DNA of 64,000 nt from Bacillota bacterium (GTDB lineage Bacteria; Bacillota; Clostridia; Christensenellales; UMGS416), in assembly GCA_023435705.1 (NCBI GenBank), contig JAEYRH010000013.1, forward strand, positions 66,306 to 130,305. The letters run 5' to 3'. The notes under the pieces were generated by a model, which was given only the letters and a program-made list of their open reading frames with translations, made no database searches and had not been told where the DNA came from. Made by a program: the position numbers and the translations under genes. Shown here piece by piece: positions 1 through 8,405 of this stretch; within the stretch, counting starts at the first letter, position 1; each line of letters opens with the position of its first letter.

Positions 1-2
1 AT

Positions 3-275
3 GACGGAGGTTTGGATGGCCTGAGGAGCCGGTATGCAAGGCTCCACCGCATCCGGGCTGAACTCATGGGCCCTTGCGCGATGGAAAGCCTGCCTGGCGC
101 GGAAAGGGTGGAGTTGAACCAAAACGAGTGTGTGGTCTGGTTTGATCCTGAGATCACACCGGCCCACCGGTTGGTAGCAGCACTTGCATCATCTTGCCCC
201 TTAAAAGATGTGGTGGTGGAGGAGCAGGATATCGATCAGATCATCGCCGCGATGTATCGGGAGATGGGGCTATGA
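3..275 (+). CDS. ABC transporter ATP-binding protein, C-terminal end (partial)
   Basis: The reading frame is open from the window edge and its start lies upstream. The readable residues begin with DGGLDGLRSRYARLH, which fits the segment after the H-loop of an ABC ATPase (usually a ...HGRVLYDG stretch). The end, DIDQIIAAMYREMGL, matches the usual tail of ABC-2 type exporter ATPases. The catalytic motifs are outside the window, so the call depends on this tail and on context: the stop codon overlaps the start of the first of two ABC-2 permease genes (ATGA), as in a three-gene exporter operon. The substrate is unknown. Confidence 0.7.
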   Translation, partial: DGGLDGLRSRYARLHRIRAELMGPCAMESLPGAERVELNQNECVVWFDPEITPAHRLVAALASSCPLKDVVVEEQDIDQIIAAMYREMGL

Positions 276-1099
276 AGCTGATGCGGGCCAGTATCTCTAT
301 CCTCAGGATCCAGTTAGTCTCCACACTGCAGTTTCGCGCGGCGGCCTGGGCAAAGATGAGCACGTTTGTGTTCTATGGTTTTGTGCACGTTGTCTTGATG
401 CTGATCTTTTACCGGTATGGCGTGAACACCAGCGCGGGCGCACAAGCAGGCATGACAGCCGTGCAGGCTGTGAGCTACACGTGGCTTTTGCAGATCATCG
501 CCAGCCTGTTTCCTGTCATGGGGTCAGACAGTGAAATCAGGAATAAGATCATCAATGGCGACGTTGGTGTGGAGCTTTGCAGGCCGCTGGATTTGTATGC
601 CCATTGGTTCAGCCGGGCGTTGGCGGCGAAGCTCTCACCCTTTCTGATGGGGTTGGTGCCGATCACGGTGGTCGCAATGCTGCTGCCTGCTCCATACAAC
701 TTGCAGCCGCCGGATTCGGCAGCGGGCTTGCTGGCCATGCTCCTTTGCCTGTGCACAGGGCTTTTCCTGTCTGGCTCCATCATCTGCCTGACCTATGGGT
801 TGATGCTGAACCTCAAATGGGGCGATGGGCCGGTGAACATCTTTCTGGTGATCACCGATGTATTGTCCGGCTCCTACCTGCCATTGCAGTTGTGGCCCGG
901 TTGGGCGCAGGGCATTCTGGCCTGGCAACCGTTCGCCGGCCTGGCCGACCTGCCATTGCGGTTTTATGTGGGCACGATGGACCCCGGGCAGGTGTGGCAG
1001 GTGGCTGGTCTTCAACTATTGTGGACAGCAGTATTCATTCTTATCGGTAAGCTTCTGATGGGCCGGAGCCTCCGGCGCGTCGTGATACAGGGAGGTTGA
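272..1099 (+). CDS. ABC-2 type transporter permease (PF06182/DUF990-like)
   Basis: A 275-residue integral membrane protein with about six hydrophobic segments. It has an N-terminal amphipathic stretch (MKLMRASISILRIQL) and the conserved region around EIRNKIINGDVGVELCRPLD, seen in the ABC-2 family whose members come as adjacent permease pairs. The ATG at 272 overlaps the upstream ATPase stop, so translation is coupled. It probably forms one half of the export channel, with the next gene as the other half. An ATG is preferred to the upstream in-frame start at 194, which would lie inside the ATPase. The transported substrate cannot be read from the sequence. Confidence 0.8.
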   Translation: MKLMRASISILRIQLVSTLQFRAAAWAKMSTFVFYGFVHVVLMLIFYRYGVNTSAGAQAGMTAVQAVSYTWLLQIIASLFPVMGSDSEIRNKIINGDVGVELCRPLDLYAHWFSRALAAKLSPFLMGLVPITVVAMLLPAPYNLQPPDSAAGLLAMLLCLCTGLFLSGSIICLTYGLMLNLKWGDGPVNIFLVITDVLSGSYLPLQLWPGWAQGILAWQPFAGLADLPLRFYVGTMDPGQVWQVAGLQLLWTAVFILIGKLLMGRSLRRVVIQGG

Positions 1100-1101
1100 A
1101 A

Positions 1102-1887
1102 ATGGGTGGGATCAAGCTCTATTTCAAATACATCCGCATCCAGCTGCTTGCCGGGCTGCAATACAAGGGCTGGCCGCTGCTGGTGCTTTCCACGCTTAGC
1201 GTGGTCGTGACCGAGCCCATCACGGTGTTTCTGCTTTTCTGGCGGTTTGGCAACGTGGGGGAGTGGACGGTGGAGCGGGTGATGCTGGTTTATGGGCTGG
1301 CAGTCACCAGCTTCGGATTGGCGGAGGTGTTTTCCAGGGGGTTCGACTATTTCCCCTGGCAGATCCGCACCGGCGAGTTCGACCGCATCTTGCTGCGGCC
1401 TCGCAACACCTTTTTGCAGATCGTAGCAGCCCGGTTCCACATCCACCGGATCGCCAGAGCAGCTGGTGGCCTTGCCATGGTGCTGTGGTCTCTTTCGCGG
1501 CTGGGGGTGCCGGCCACTGCGGCTAATATGGCTGTGCTCACGCTGGCGCTGGCTGGGGGGTACCTCACCTATACAGGAGTGTTTGTGTTTTCCTCTGCGG
1601 CGTCCTTCTGGACGATCCAGGCGTTGGATTGGATCTACATTTTCACCAACATCAGCTATCAGGTTGTGAAAAGCCCGCCGGAGCTGCTGCCCCGGTGGCT
1701 GAAGAATATGTTCATATACATTATGCCGATGATGGTGTTCTGCTATTTTCCGGCTGCGTCAGTTTGCGGATGGGGATTGCCGACGGTGCTGGGGTGGCTG
1801 GCGCTGCCTGCGGGCGTTGCATTTTTTGGGCTTTCGCTGTTAATGTGGAAGGTAGGGGTGCGGCATTATTCCAGCACCGGGAGTTGA
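1102..1887 (+). CDS. ABC-2 type transporter permease, second subunit
   Basis: A 261-residue membrane protein, a paralogue of the preceding permease. It shares the layout FDYFPWQIRTGEFDRILLRP followed by alternating hydrophobic helices. GGAGG at 1091-1095 lies six bases before the ATG at 1102, which favours this start over the TTG at 1096 that directly abuts the ribosome binding site. Family members work as a heterodimer with an ABC ATPase to export hydrophobic compounds or lipids. That role is inferred from the gene trio, not from a visible substrate site. The gene is followed by a GC-rich interspersed repeat. Confidence 0.8.
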   Translation: MGGIKLYFKYIRIQLLAGLQYKGWPLLVLSTLSVVVTEPITVFLLFWRFGNVGEWTVERVMLVYGLAVTSFGLAEVFSRGFDYFPWQIRTGEFDRILLRPRNTFLQIVAARFHIHRIARAAGGLAMVLWSLSRLGVPATAANMAVLTLALAGGYLTYTGVFVFSSAASFWTIQALDWIYIFTNISYQVVKSPPELLPRWLKNMFIYIMPMMVFCYFPAASVCGWGLPTVLGWLALPAGVAFFGLSLLMWKVGVRHYSSTGS

Positions 1888-1908
1888 AACCTCAGCCTGC
1901 CAAAAAAA

Positions 1909-1950
1909 CCCTCACTCCCAACCCCCTCCCAAGGGATTGGGAGAGGAGGT
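1909..1950. repeat. interspersed inverted repeat
   Basis: CTCCCAA (1915-1921) pairs with TTGGGAG (1937-1943), and an inner TCCC/GGGA pair closes the hairpin. The CCCTC...GGGAG style is typical of short interspersed elements in clostridial genomes. It lies directly before the ribosome binding site of the CHAP gene. Confidence 0.45.
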
Positions 1951-1962
1951 AAAGGAGGATAA

Positions 1963-2496
1963 ATGATTCAAAGATCAACTCTTGCCACCATCGCCCGATC
2001 GGAAGCATTGAAATGTTACCACGGCTTTGTCATGGAAACCGAGCCTAACCTTGATCCGATTGTGCAACTGTTTCCACCATGGCCGCTTCGTGAATGGGAT
2101 GGTAAATGGTGTGCCGCATTTGTGTATTACTGCTGCAGATTGGCCGGGCTTGGTCTGCCGGTGCGATACCCTGATGATCGGGTTTCCTGTAACTTTGCCG
2201 GCTGCCTGGCTTGGGAGCAATGGGCCATGTTGCCGGAAACGGGCTTTTACCATAGGGCGGGCGAAGAGGGGTTTGTGCCAGAGGCCGGCGACATTGTGCT
2301 TTATGATGGTGTGTTTGACCCAGGCCCTCATGACCACATTGGTGTGGTGTTGGAAAACCGTGAGGCCTCCTTGCTGGTGGCTGAGGGGAACTACAACAAT
2401 GTGTCCGCAGTGCTTGAGAGGAAGAAAGATGTGCACATCCGGGCGTATCTCCGCATTCCTGACAGGTATACAGATGGGCAAGCAACTATTGTTTAG
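1963..2496 (+). CDS. CHAP-domain amidase/peptidase-like protein
   Basis: A 177-residue protein whose core fits the CHAP/NlpC-P60 papain-like fold. The nucleophile would be Cys50 in GKWCAAFV, the histidine is in GPHDHIGVV (His123 or His125), and a polar residue lies in VAEGNYNN (about 141-146). Such enzymes cut the amide or peptide bonds of peptidoglycan, but no signal peptide or cell-wall-binding domain is visible, so the site of action is uncertain. A strong AAAGGAGG ribosome binding site lies at 1951-1958, and the ATG is at 1963. It ends convergent to the minus-strand gene that follows. Confidence 0.75.
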   Translation: MIQRSTLATIARSEALKCYHGFVMETEPNLDPIVQLFPPWPLREWDGKWCAAFVYYCCRLAGLGLPVRYPDDRVSCNFAGCLAWEQWAMLPETGFYHRAGEEGFVPEAGDIVLYDGVFDPGPHDHIGVVLENREASLLVAEGNYNNVSAVLERKKDVHIRAYLRIPDRYTDGQATIV

Positions 2497-2544
2497 TGTT
2501 TGAAAATGCTAGTACAATACGATACCAAATTATTCGTCTCAATA

Positions 2545-3624
2545 TCAAGTACTCAACAAAGCAAGCTTTTCCTGGATCCGCATCATCCATGCCGTGGACT
2601 CAATCTTCAACCCGTCGCCACCCTTGCGGGCTTCCCCCAACCCCATATGGCCGCCACCAACGAAGTATTTATCCTTGGCCTCGGTTACGTAAGCGGTGGG
2701 GAACTTCCACAGGCCATCCGCTGTACGAAAGCTGTCCAGGTGCTCAAGTATCCTCATGAACCACGCCGAACGGGCCATCACCGGGAAGCCCGCCATCGCT
2801 TCCGCCCACCACACCACGCTTGTGTCGGGTGCGCCATTGGGTTCTGTCTCGAAGAACCGGGGCAGGTGCAGCGACCAGCCCATGCCGTAATACTTGTTTG
2901 GTGGCACGAAGATGAGCCCGTAACCCCAGGGCAGCCGCTGGTACCGTTCGTCCAGCACGCTGGTGAGGATGGCGTCAACCTTCTGCCGGTTATCCGGGGT
3001 GTCCAGCACCGGGGGCAGGTTTGCCCAGGCGAAAAGATCATAGACCAACGGATAGAGATACTTGCCATCAGGATAGAATTTCGGGTGGATCAGCGGGTGC
3101 ATGCGGCGGGCTGTGGGGATTGCGGGGAACCCTGATGGGTCGGTATGGATATCAAACTCTCCATTGGCAGCAAACCAATGGGCCGAATCCAGCCGCTCCT
3201 GCAACACCATGGTCACAGCTTCGTGCCGGCAGCCCATCCCGTTCAGATATGACGCCAGAATGGTGTATTCCACCGGGTTCAGCCACGTGGGGTGCTCCAG
3301 AAGGTATATGAGGCGGTCCAGCGCTCGATGGTTGAATTGGGCCAGCCGTGGATCATCCTGCTCCCGCACACCGAATAGCAGCACCTTGCGCATGGCGTTT
3401 TCCAGGCAGGTGTCAAAGCTGTTGTGGATCACCGGTTTCTCGGCGACCTGAAGCAGGCACCCGATCCAATACTGCACTGTGGGCTGTGCCAGCATTTCCA
3501 CCCGAAATCGGTGGATCTCACCTTGCGGCGCGCCTAGCCGTTCGGCGGCCCAGATTGCGATGATCGGGTTGCCCTTCACCTTCAGCCATTCGAGAATGTG
3601 AATGCGTTCTTTGTTGTCAAACAT
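2545..3624 (-). CDS. conserved hypothetical protein, likely alpha/alpha-toroid
   Basis: A 359-residue soluble protein with no transmembrane segment or signal peptide. It is rich in Trp, Tyr and Leu, with regularly spaced helices and short motifs such as LEHPTWLNPVEYTILASYLN and WWAEAMAGFPVMARSAWFM. This periodicity resembles alpha/alpha-toroid or prenyltransferase-like folds, but I see no catalytic signature (no DxDD or QW motif), so no function is assigned. It starts 14 bases after the AAA ATPase gene on the same strand, so the two probably form one transcript. The ATPase may act on or with this protein; that is an inference from position only. Confidence 0.6.
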   Translation of the reverse strand: MFDNKERIHILEWLKVKGNPIIAIWAAERLGAPQGEIHRFRVEMLAQPTVQYWIGCLLQVAEKPVIHNSFDTCLENAMRKVLLFGVREQDDPRLAQFNHRALDRLIYLLEHPTWLNPVEYTILASYLNGMGCRHEAVTMVLQERLDSAHWFAANGEFDIHTDPSGFPAIPTARRMHPLIHPKFYPDGKYLYPLVYDLFAWANLPPVLDTPDNRQKVDAILTSVLDERYQRLPWGYGLIFVPPNKYYGMGWSLHLPRFFETEPNGAPDTSVVWWAEAMAGFPVMARSAWFMRILEHLDSFRTADGLWKFPTAYVTEAKDKYFVGGGHMGLGEARKGGDGLKIESTAWMMRIQEKLALLST

Positions 3625-3638
3625 GGTGCACCTGCTTT

Positions 3639-4481
3639 CTACAGCCTGCTTGTGTAAGCCTTCGGGTTATTCAGAAATCCCTTCATCAGCTTCACACCGG
3701 GCAGATCTTCCCAATTTGTTTGGGTGGGCGGGTTTTGATCCATGTCATACACGACCGCTCCCTCCATCGCCAGCAGGATCGGTGAATGAGTGGCAATGAT
3801 AAACTGGCAGTTACCCTCATGGCTCAGCTCTTTGAGGATGCTGTAGAGCGTAAGCTGCCTCAGCGGTGACAGCGGCGCCTCCGGTTCGTCCAGCAGGTAA
3901 AGACCGTTTGGCGCCAGGCGTTCTTGGAACAACCGCAAGAAGCTTTCACCATGGGATGCTGCTTCCAGCAGATCCTGCCCATACCGTTGCTCCATGTCGC
4001 CGATACTGCCAGCGTAGGCAGCTCTGGCTTGGTTTTGTGCAAACACGCTGCGATCGGCGTACTCCTTTTCCACACGCTGCAGTTCAACCCGCATCTCTTC
4101 CCTTTGCTTTTGCAGCCCCACGGTAAAGTTGAAGAAATCCTCACTGCGTAAAAAGAATTTGAGAGCTGGCCTCTTTTCGAACACCAGCCGCATGCCGCGG
4201 GCAAAAGGCCGCAACCCTGCCAGCGTCTCATCCCGCCCGGCATCCATCCGACCCACAGCGGGCAGGCTGAGTTTCACGGCAAGGGCCTCCAGCAGCGTGG
4301 ATTTGCCGGTGCCGTTGTCTCCTGAGAGCAATGTGACCGGTGCGGTGAACACCAGCTGCTCCAGGTTTTTGAGTGCCGGGATCGTATAAGGCCAGCAGGC
4401 AGGGCGCTCGTCTGCAAGGATGGCTTGGCGCAGATAGATCATGTGAACACTCATTTCATTAGGATAATTTGATTTAATCAC
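3639..4481 (-). CDS. AAA family ATPase, ABC/SMC-like single-domain
   Basis: A 280-residue protein with Walker A GDNGTGKS (residues 54-61), Walker B LYLLDEPEAPLSPL and a switch histidine in IIATHSP. A central helical, charged insert (about 120-160, EEMRVELQRVEKEYADRS) could form a short coiled coil. The layout matches small nucleotide-binding ATPases of the 'predicted ATPase, AAA_21/SMC-like' type, not a transporter: there is no ABC LSGGQ motif and no permease neighbour. The GTG at 4481 has AAGGAAA upstream; an internal ATG at 4454 is an alternative start. It is the first gene of a two-gene minus-strand unit. Confidence 0.75.
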   Translation of the reverse strand: MIKSNYPNEMSVHMIYLRQAILADERPACWPYTIPALKNLEQLVFTAPVTLLSGDNGTGKSTLLEALAVKLSLPAVGRMDAGRDETLAGLRPFARGMRLVFEKRPALKFFLRSEDFFNFTVGLQKQREEMRVELQRVEKEYADRSVFAQNQARAAYAGSIGDMEQRYGQDLLEAASHGESFLRLFQERLAPNGLYLLDEPEAPLSPLRQLTLYSILKELSHEGNCQFIIATHSPILLAMEGAVVYDMDQNPPTQTNWEDLPGVKLMKGFLNNPKAYTSRL

Positions 4482-4730
4482 TTGGGTATTTCCTTGTCAA
4501 TGCCGGAAAGGGCACAGCAAAATAGCGCGCACCTCCCTTACACCCTCTCCCGAAGAAGCCATCTCTCCCTGTCATATTCATATTACCCTTGAATAAACTT
4601 TTGCTGTGGGCCGAAATCTGTTCTTCTAAATAAACAAATATACCTGTACTACTTTTCGATTCAGCCACATAGGAATGACAGAGAGCATCAGCAACAAACT
4701 TCGGCCATCAGGCTTCAGGGAGGGAACGGC

Positions 4731-6248
4731 ATGAACGTCATGAAGAAAACCATATATACCGAGCTCGCCGCAGCAGAGGCAGCCACGGCTGCGATGGCCG
4801 AAGGGGCCATCGACCTGCCGCAGGGCTCGTCGTGCCAGCGGGTGATCAGCTGCGATGGCCGAGTCACTCAGCTCACGGCGGAAACCGTGAAAGGCGCGGT
4901 TTCGCTGGAGGGGCTGGCGGAGTTTGCCGTGGTGTATGAAGATACAGAGGGCGTGATCGAAAGCATCTCCGGTGTGTGCCCCTTCACGCACCGCCTGAGT
5001 GCGCCTCAGGCAGAGCCTGGTATGGACGCCAAAGTGGCCGGTAAGGTCTCTTCTCCGTCAGCCAGGACTGCAGGATCCGGCAGGCTGTTGGTTTCCGCGG
5101 TGGTGGAAATCGATGCCATGGTGACTGGGCTGCTGCCGGTGGAAGTGGCATGCGATGCCGACGACAACCGCCTCCAGATGCTCACGCAGAAGGTGTACTG
5201 GCACAGCAGGAGCGCTGCTGGAAAGGGCTCGTTCACTGTCCGCGAGGAGGTGGAGGTGCCCCGCGACCTGCCGGAGGTGCAAAAGGTGCTGGTGAGCCGG
5301 GCTGCAGTGCGCACCGGTGATGTGCAGGCACTGGCAGGCGAGGCCATGGTGGCCGGCGACTTGCTGCTTAGCGTCACTTATCTGGATAAGGCTGGCAACA
5401 TCAACCAAGGCAGTTTTGATGTGTCTTTCGGCGCGCCTGTGACGGCGGCCGGCATGCAGGAAAAGATGGAAGCCCGTGCCTGGGGCAGCGCATCCCAGTT
5501 GTTCATAAATGTCGGCGAGAACCTGAGCGATGAGCGGCGCGTGCTTTCCATCGAGGCGCCGCTGTTCCTGAACGTCGAGGGCTACGAGCCCTGCGAGGTG
5601 GAGGCGCTGAGTGATGCCTACCACCTGGAGTACGACATTGGCATGGCCCGGGAGGAGATTGGCCTGTTTGACGGCCCGGTCGAGGTGTCCGAGAAGGTGA
5701 AGGTGAGGGGTGCGCTGCCCCGTACCGATGTTCTGGATGCAGAGGCCAGCCTGCAGGCGACAGAGGTTACGCCGGTGCTGGACAATTACTCCGTGACTGA
5801 CGGGCAGGTGGACCTGTCCGGCAGGCTTGCTGCCAGGGTGTTCTGGCGCGGTGCTGACGACAAGCTCATGAGCACGTTGGTGGATGTGCCCTTCGCGGCT
5901 TCCATCCAGTGGCAGGGCGCTTCGCCGGACAGCAAGGTGGAGATTGGTGTGAGCGCGGTGAAAGCCGAGGCATTTGCCGGATCCAACCAGTTTGAGGTGG
6001 AGGCGGACCTGGATGTGGCGGTTTCCAGCCGCAGGCTCATGGACTACACAGTGATTACGAACCTCGAGCAGGGTCCGCCGCTGGCCCGGGCAATGGCCCC
6101 GCTCACGCTCTGCATCGCCGGCCCCGGTGATACAGCCTGGACGCTGGCCAAGCGCTGCCGGGTGAAGGTGGATGACCTGATCAAGACAAACCCTGAGATT
6201 GCCAAGGGCGTGCAGGCTGGCCAAAGGCTTGTCATCCTGCGGAAATAG
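4731..6248 (+). CDS. DUF3794 and LysM domain protein
   Basis: A 505-residue protein with no signal peptide. At least two DUF3794-type beta-rich repeats can be read (about 25-215 and 255-440; for example LEGLAEFAVVYEDTEG and LSGRLAARVFWRGADDK). A C-terminal LysM domain (about 455-505, GDTAWTLAKRCRVKVDDLIK) would bind peptidoglycan-type glycans. This architecture is common in spore-forming Clostridia and is usually suspected to belong to the spore envelope; that role is not shown here. GGGAGGG at 4718-4724 sits six bases before the ATG. The gene is monocistronic and ends at a clear terminator. Confidence 0.8.
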   Translation: MNVMKKTIYTELAAAEAATAAMAEGAIDLPQGSSCQRVISCDGRVTQLTAETVKGAVSLEGLAEFAVVYEDTEGVIESISGVCPFTHRLSAPQAEPGMDAKVAGKVSSPSARTAGSGRLLVSAVVEIDAMVTGLLPVEVACDADDNRLQMLTQKVYWHSRSAAGKGSFTVREEVEVPRDLPEVQKVLVSRAAVRTGDVQALAGEAMVAGDLLLSVTYLDKAGNINQGSFDVSFGAPVTAAGMQEKMEARAWGSASQLFINVGENLSDERRVLSIEAPLFLNVEGYEPCEVEALSDAYHLEYDIGMAREEIGLFDGPVEVSEKVKVRGALPRTDVLDAEASLQATEVTPVLDNYSVTDGQVDLSGRLAARVFWRGADDKLMSTLVDVPFAASIQWQGASPDSKVEIGVSAVKAEAFAGSNQFEVEADLDVAVSSRRLMDYTVITNLEQGPPLARAMAPLTLCIAGPGDTAWTLAKRCRVKVDDLIKTNPEIAKGVQAGQRLVILRK

Positions 6249-6262
6249 TTTGGTGCAGAGTC

Positions 6263-6300
6263 AATCCCCTCCGTCGGGTTTCCGGCAGAGGGGATTTTGC
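6263..6300 (+). terminator. intrinsic terminator after the DUF3794 gene
   Basis: A perfect nine-base stem, AATCCCCTC (6263-6271) with GAGGGGATT (6288-6296), is followed by a short T run. Confidence 0.75.
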
Positions 6301-6313
6301 TTGCGGAGGAATC

Positions 6314-7144
6314 ATGACTGTTAAAAAGGCGCTCCGACGGGCGCTATGCTGGGTGGGGCTGGCGCTGCTATTCAACCTGGGAGTGCTTTTATTCCAGGGC
6401 AGGCAGTCGGCAATTGAGTTCTTCGGTGGCTATATCATTGAGCTAAGCCTATCGGTGGACAACTTGTTTTTGTTTCTGATGATCTTTTCCTCTTTCGGCA
6501 TCCCGGCGGAGTACCAGCGCAGGGTGTTGGCTTTTGGCGTGGCCGGTGCGGTTTTGATGCGCTTTCTATTCATTCTCCTTGGTGCCGCGCTGGTGCGCAG
6601 GTTTGAGTGGGCCCTGTATGTGTTTGGTGCAATCCTGATTTTCAGTGGAACAAGAATGATGATGGCGCCTGACCATCAGAAGGACTATAAAGGCCACCCA
6701 TTGATGATGAGATTTGGCAAGGCGTTTCCGTTCACTGGCAAGCTGGAGGGGGAGAAATTCTTTGCGCGCCGCAACGGCAGGGTGTATGCCACGCTGTTGT
6801 TTGCAGTCCTGCTGCTGGTGGAATTTTCTGATCTCCTGTTTGCGATCGATTCCATCCCGGCCATTTTTTCCATCACAACTGATGTTTTCATTGTGTACAC
6901 CTCAAACATTTTTGCCATACTTGGGCTTCGGTCGTTCTATTTCGCACTGGAACGTTTGTACAGGGTTTTTGCCTATATGAAATATGGCGTTGCCGCTGTG
7001 CTGGTGTTTACCGGTGTGAAGTTGTCCATACTCTTTCTCGATATAGAGATTCCAATCCCTCTGTCTATTGGCATCATCGCGGCTGCCCTAAGCGTGAGCA
7101 TCGTCGCGTCACTGCTGTTTGCAAGCCCCGACGAAAGAACATGA
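6314..7144 (+). CDS. TerC/Alx family integral membrane protein
   Basis: A 276-residue protein with seven or eight hydrophobic helices. The two family-defining acidic motifs are present: LSLSVDNLFLF (about 44-54) and VEFSDLLFAIDSIPA (about 173-187). TerC-family proteins are linked to manganese efflux and tellurite resistance, and the buried aspartates are thought to bind the metal. No yybP-ykoY manganese riboswitch is visible in the short upstream region, which holds only the preceding gene's terminator and a GGAGG ribosome binding site. The ion specificity is inferred from the family. Confidence 0.85.
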   Translation: MTVKKALRRALCWVGLALLFNLGVLLFQGRQSAIEFFGGYIIELSLSVDNLFLFLMIFSSFGIPAEYQRRVLAFGVAGAVLMRFLFILLGAALVRRFEWALYVFGAILIFSGTRMMMAPDHQKDYKGHPLMMRFGKAFPFTGKLEGEKFFARRNGRVYATLLFAVLLLVEFSDLLFAIDSIPAIFSITTDVFIVYTSNIFAILGLRSFYFALERLYRVFAYMKYGVAAVLVFTGVKLSILFLDIEIPIPLSIGIIAAALSVSIVASLLFASPDERT

Positions 7145-7235
7145 TTCCAAGATAAAAGTGTGATGGCGTGTTTCAGACTTGACACAACGCTGTCGAGTAT
7201 GCTCTGCTATCCTGTGGGAAAAGGAGGCAGAGATT

Positions 7236-7895
7236 ATGAAACTTGAATTGCCAGTTACGCCGCCAGCCCATCTCAAGGAGCAATGGCCCGGCCAGTTCTC
7301 ACTGTTTTCTTATTATACCTTTGCCATCGATGTGCCGATGCCGGTGTTCATCATCACCACGCTGAAGGATGACGGTCTTGCCAACGCCGCGCTGAGCGCG
7401 TGGGGCATGATGACAGGCAGCGGCAAGGAACCTAAGTTTCTGCTGCAGGTGCACAATTACACAGAGAGCCGCCGCCTCATCGAGCAAAACGGCGAGTTTG
7501 TGATTAATTACCCTTCGCTGCCGCTTTATCGCCAGGCTCTTGAGACTGTCAAACGATTCGATGGCCAGACTGATGAGATCCAGGCCAGCGGCTTGACCCA
7601 CGAGCGCTCCGCCGTCGTGAAGGCTCCCAGGGTGGCGGAGTGCTTCGCGTGCCTGGAGTGTCGTGTGGACTGGATGCGCGGCATGGAATCGGGTGAAGAA
7701 ACCAGCACGCTTGTGCAGGCTTCCATCGTGCATGCCGCCATTGACGAAGCTGTATGCCGTGACGGCCTGGCGGACTCGCTGCGGCAGAAGCAGTGGGCCA
7801 TCCACATATCGGAGTCTGTCAACCCTGTCAATGGCGCGGCGGACACCGGTTTGTTTGCGCCGCTGAACGTTCAAAACGCTGTCAAGCTGTCATAA
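7236..7895 (+). CDS. flavin reductase-like FMN-binding protein
   Basis: A 219-residue protein of the flavin reductase / split-barrel FMN-binding type. It has an N-terminal strand PVFIITTLKDDGLANAALSAW, typical of the FMN-binding core, followed by NGEFVINYP and a substrate-side segment with several cysteines (CFACLEC at about 128-134). Such proteins reduce flavins or act as small ferredoxin- or NAD(P)H-dependent oxidoreductases. The physiological partner is not evident. AAGGAGG at 7221-7227 precedes the ATG at 7236. A VOC gene follows 28 bases later, so the two are probably co-transcribed. Confidence 0.75.
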   Translation: MKLELPVTPPAHLKEQWPGQFSLFSYYTFAIDVPMPVFIITTLKDDGLANAALSAWGMMTGSGKEPKFLLQVHNYTESRRLIEQNGEFVINYPSLPLYRQALETVKRFDGQTDEIQASGLTHERSAVVKAPRVAECFACLECRVDWMRGMESGEETSTLVQASIVHAAIDEAVCRDGLADSLRQKQWAIHISESVNPVNGAADTGLFAPLNVQNAVKLS

Positions 7896-7923
7896 CCAAT
7901 TCAAGAATGAGGGAGGGAAACAA

Positions 7924-8295
7924 ATGAAAGTAACCGGAATCTGCCTGATCACCGACAATGTGCGTGCGCTGGCTGAGTTTTACACCCAAGCGCTCGGCGT
8001 TACAGCAGACATCAACGATGTGCACGTGGATCTGGAGACGGATGGTGCCGGGATCGCAATCTTCTCCACGCAGGGCATGGAGGAGATGGCTCCTGGTTCC
8101 ATGAAAAGCGCGGGTGCGGGGCGCACTGCAGTCATGCTCCAGGTGCAGGATGTGGATGCGCATTTTGAGAGGATCTCTCATATGGGTGCAGAGATCCTGC
8201 TGGAGCCCAAGACCCATCCATGGGGCAGCCGGGCATTCTGGTTCAAAGACCCCGATGGCAATATCGTGGATTTTTTCAGTCGGCCTGCAGGTTGA
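7924..8295 (+). CDS. VOC superfamily (glyoxalase/bleomycin-resistance-like) protein
   Basis: A 123-residue single-module VOC protein. It begins MKVTGICLITDNVRALAEFY, has the pairing strand TAVMLQVQDVDAHFERI, and ends FWFKDPDGNIVDFFSRP, the hallmark of the fold. The metal-ligand positions are only partly conserved, so whether it is an enzyme, an antibiotic-binding protein or a metal-free member cannot be decided. GAGGGAGGG lies just upstream of the ATG. It is second in a likely two-gene unit with the flavin reductase-like gene. Confidence 0.8.
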   Translation: MKVTGICLITDNVRALAEFYTQALGVTADINDVHVDLETDGAGIAIFSTQGMEEMAPGSMKSAGAGRTAVMLQVQDVDAHFERISHMGAEILLEPKTHPWGSRAFWFKDPDGNIVDFFSRPAG

Positions 8296-8341
8296 TTCCA
8301 GCCGCGCCGTCCTGCAACAGCCCGGTGATTCCCGCATGGTG

Positions 8342-8370
8342 TTCCACGCTTTGTGAGGTTATGATATAAT
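8342..8370 (+). promoter_or_regulatory. extended -10 promoter for the HAD gene
   Basis: TTCCAC (8342-8347), a 17-base spacer, and TATAAT (8365-8370) preceded by TGA, which gives an extended -10. The predicted start is about 30 bases before the ATG. Confidence 0.65.
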
Positions 8371-8405
8371 CAGGCAAATGCTGATGATTTGATAAGGACG
8401 GTATC

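Noticed and set aside
5058..6224. Minus-strand open frame (388 codons) opposite the DUF3794 gene
   Set aside because: It lies wholly inside a clear domain-bearing gene, has His/Gln-rich composition typical of antisense frames and has no start signal.
6249..6313. yybP-ykoY manganese riboswitch before terC
   Set aside because: The 65-base gap holds only a terminator hairpin and a ribosome binding site; there is no room for the riboswitch fold.
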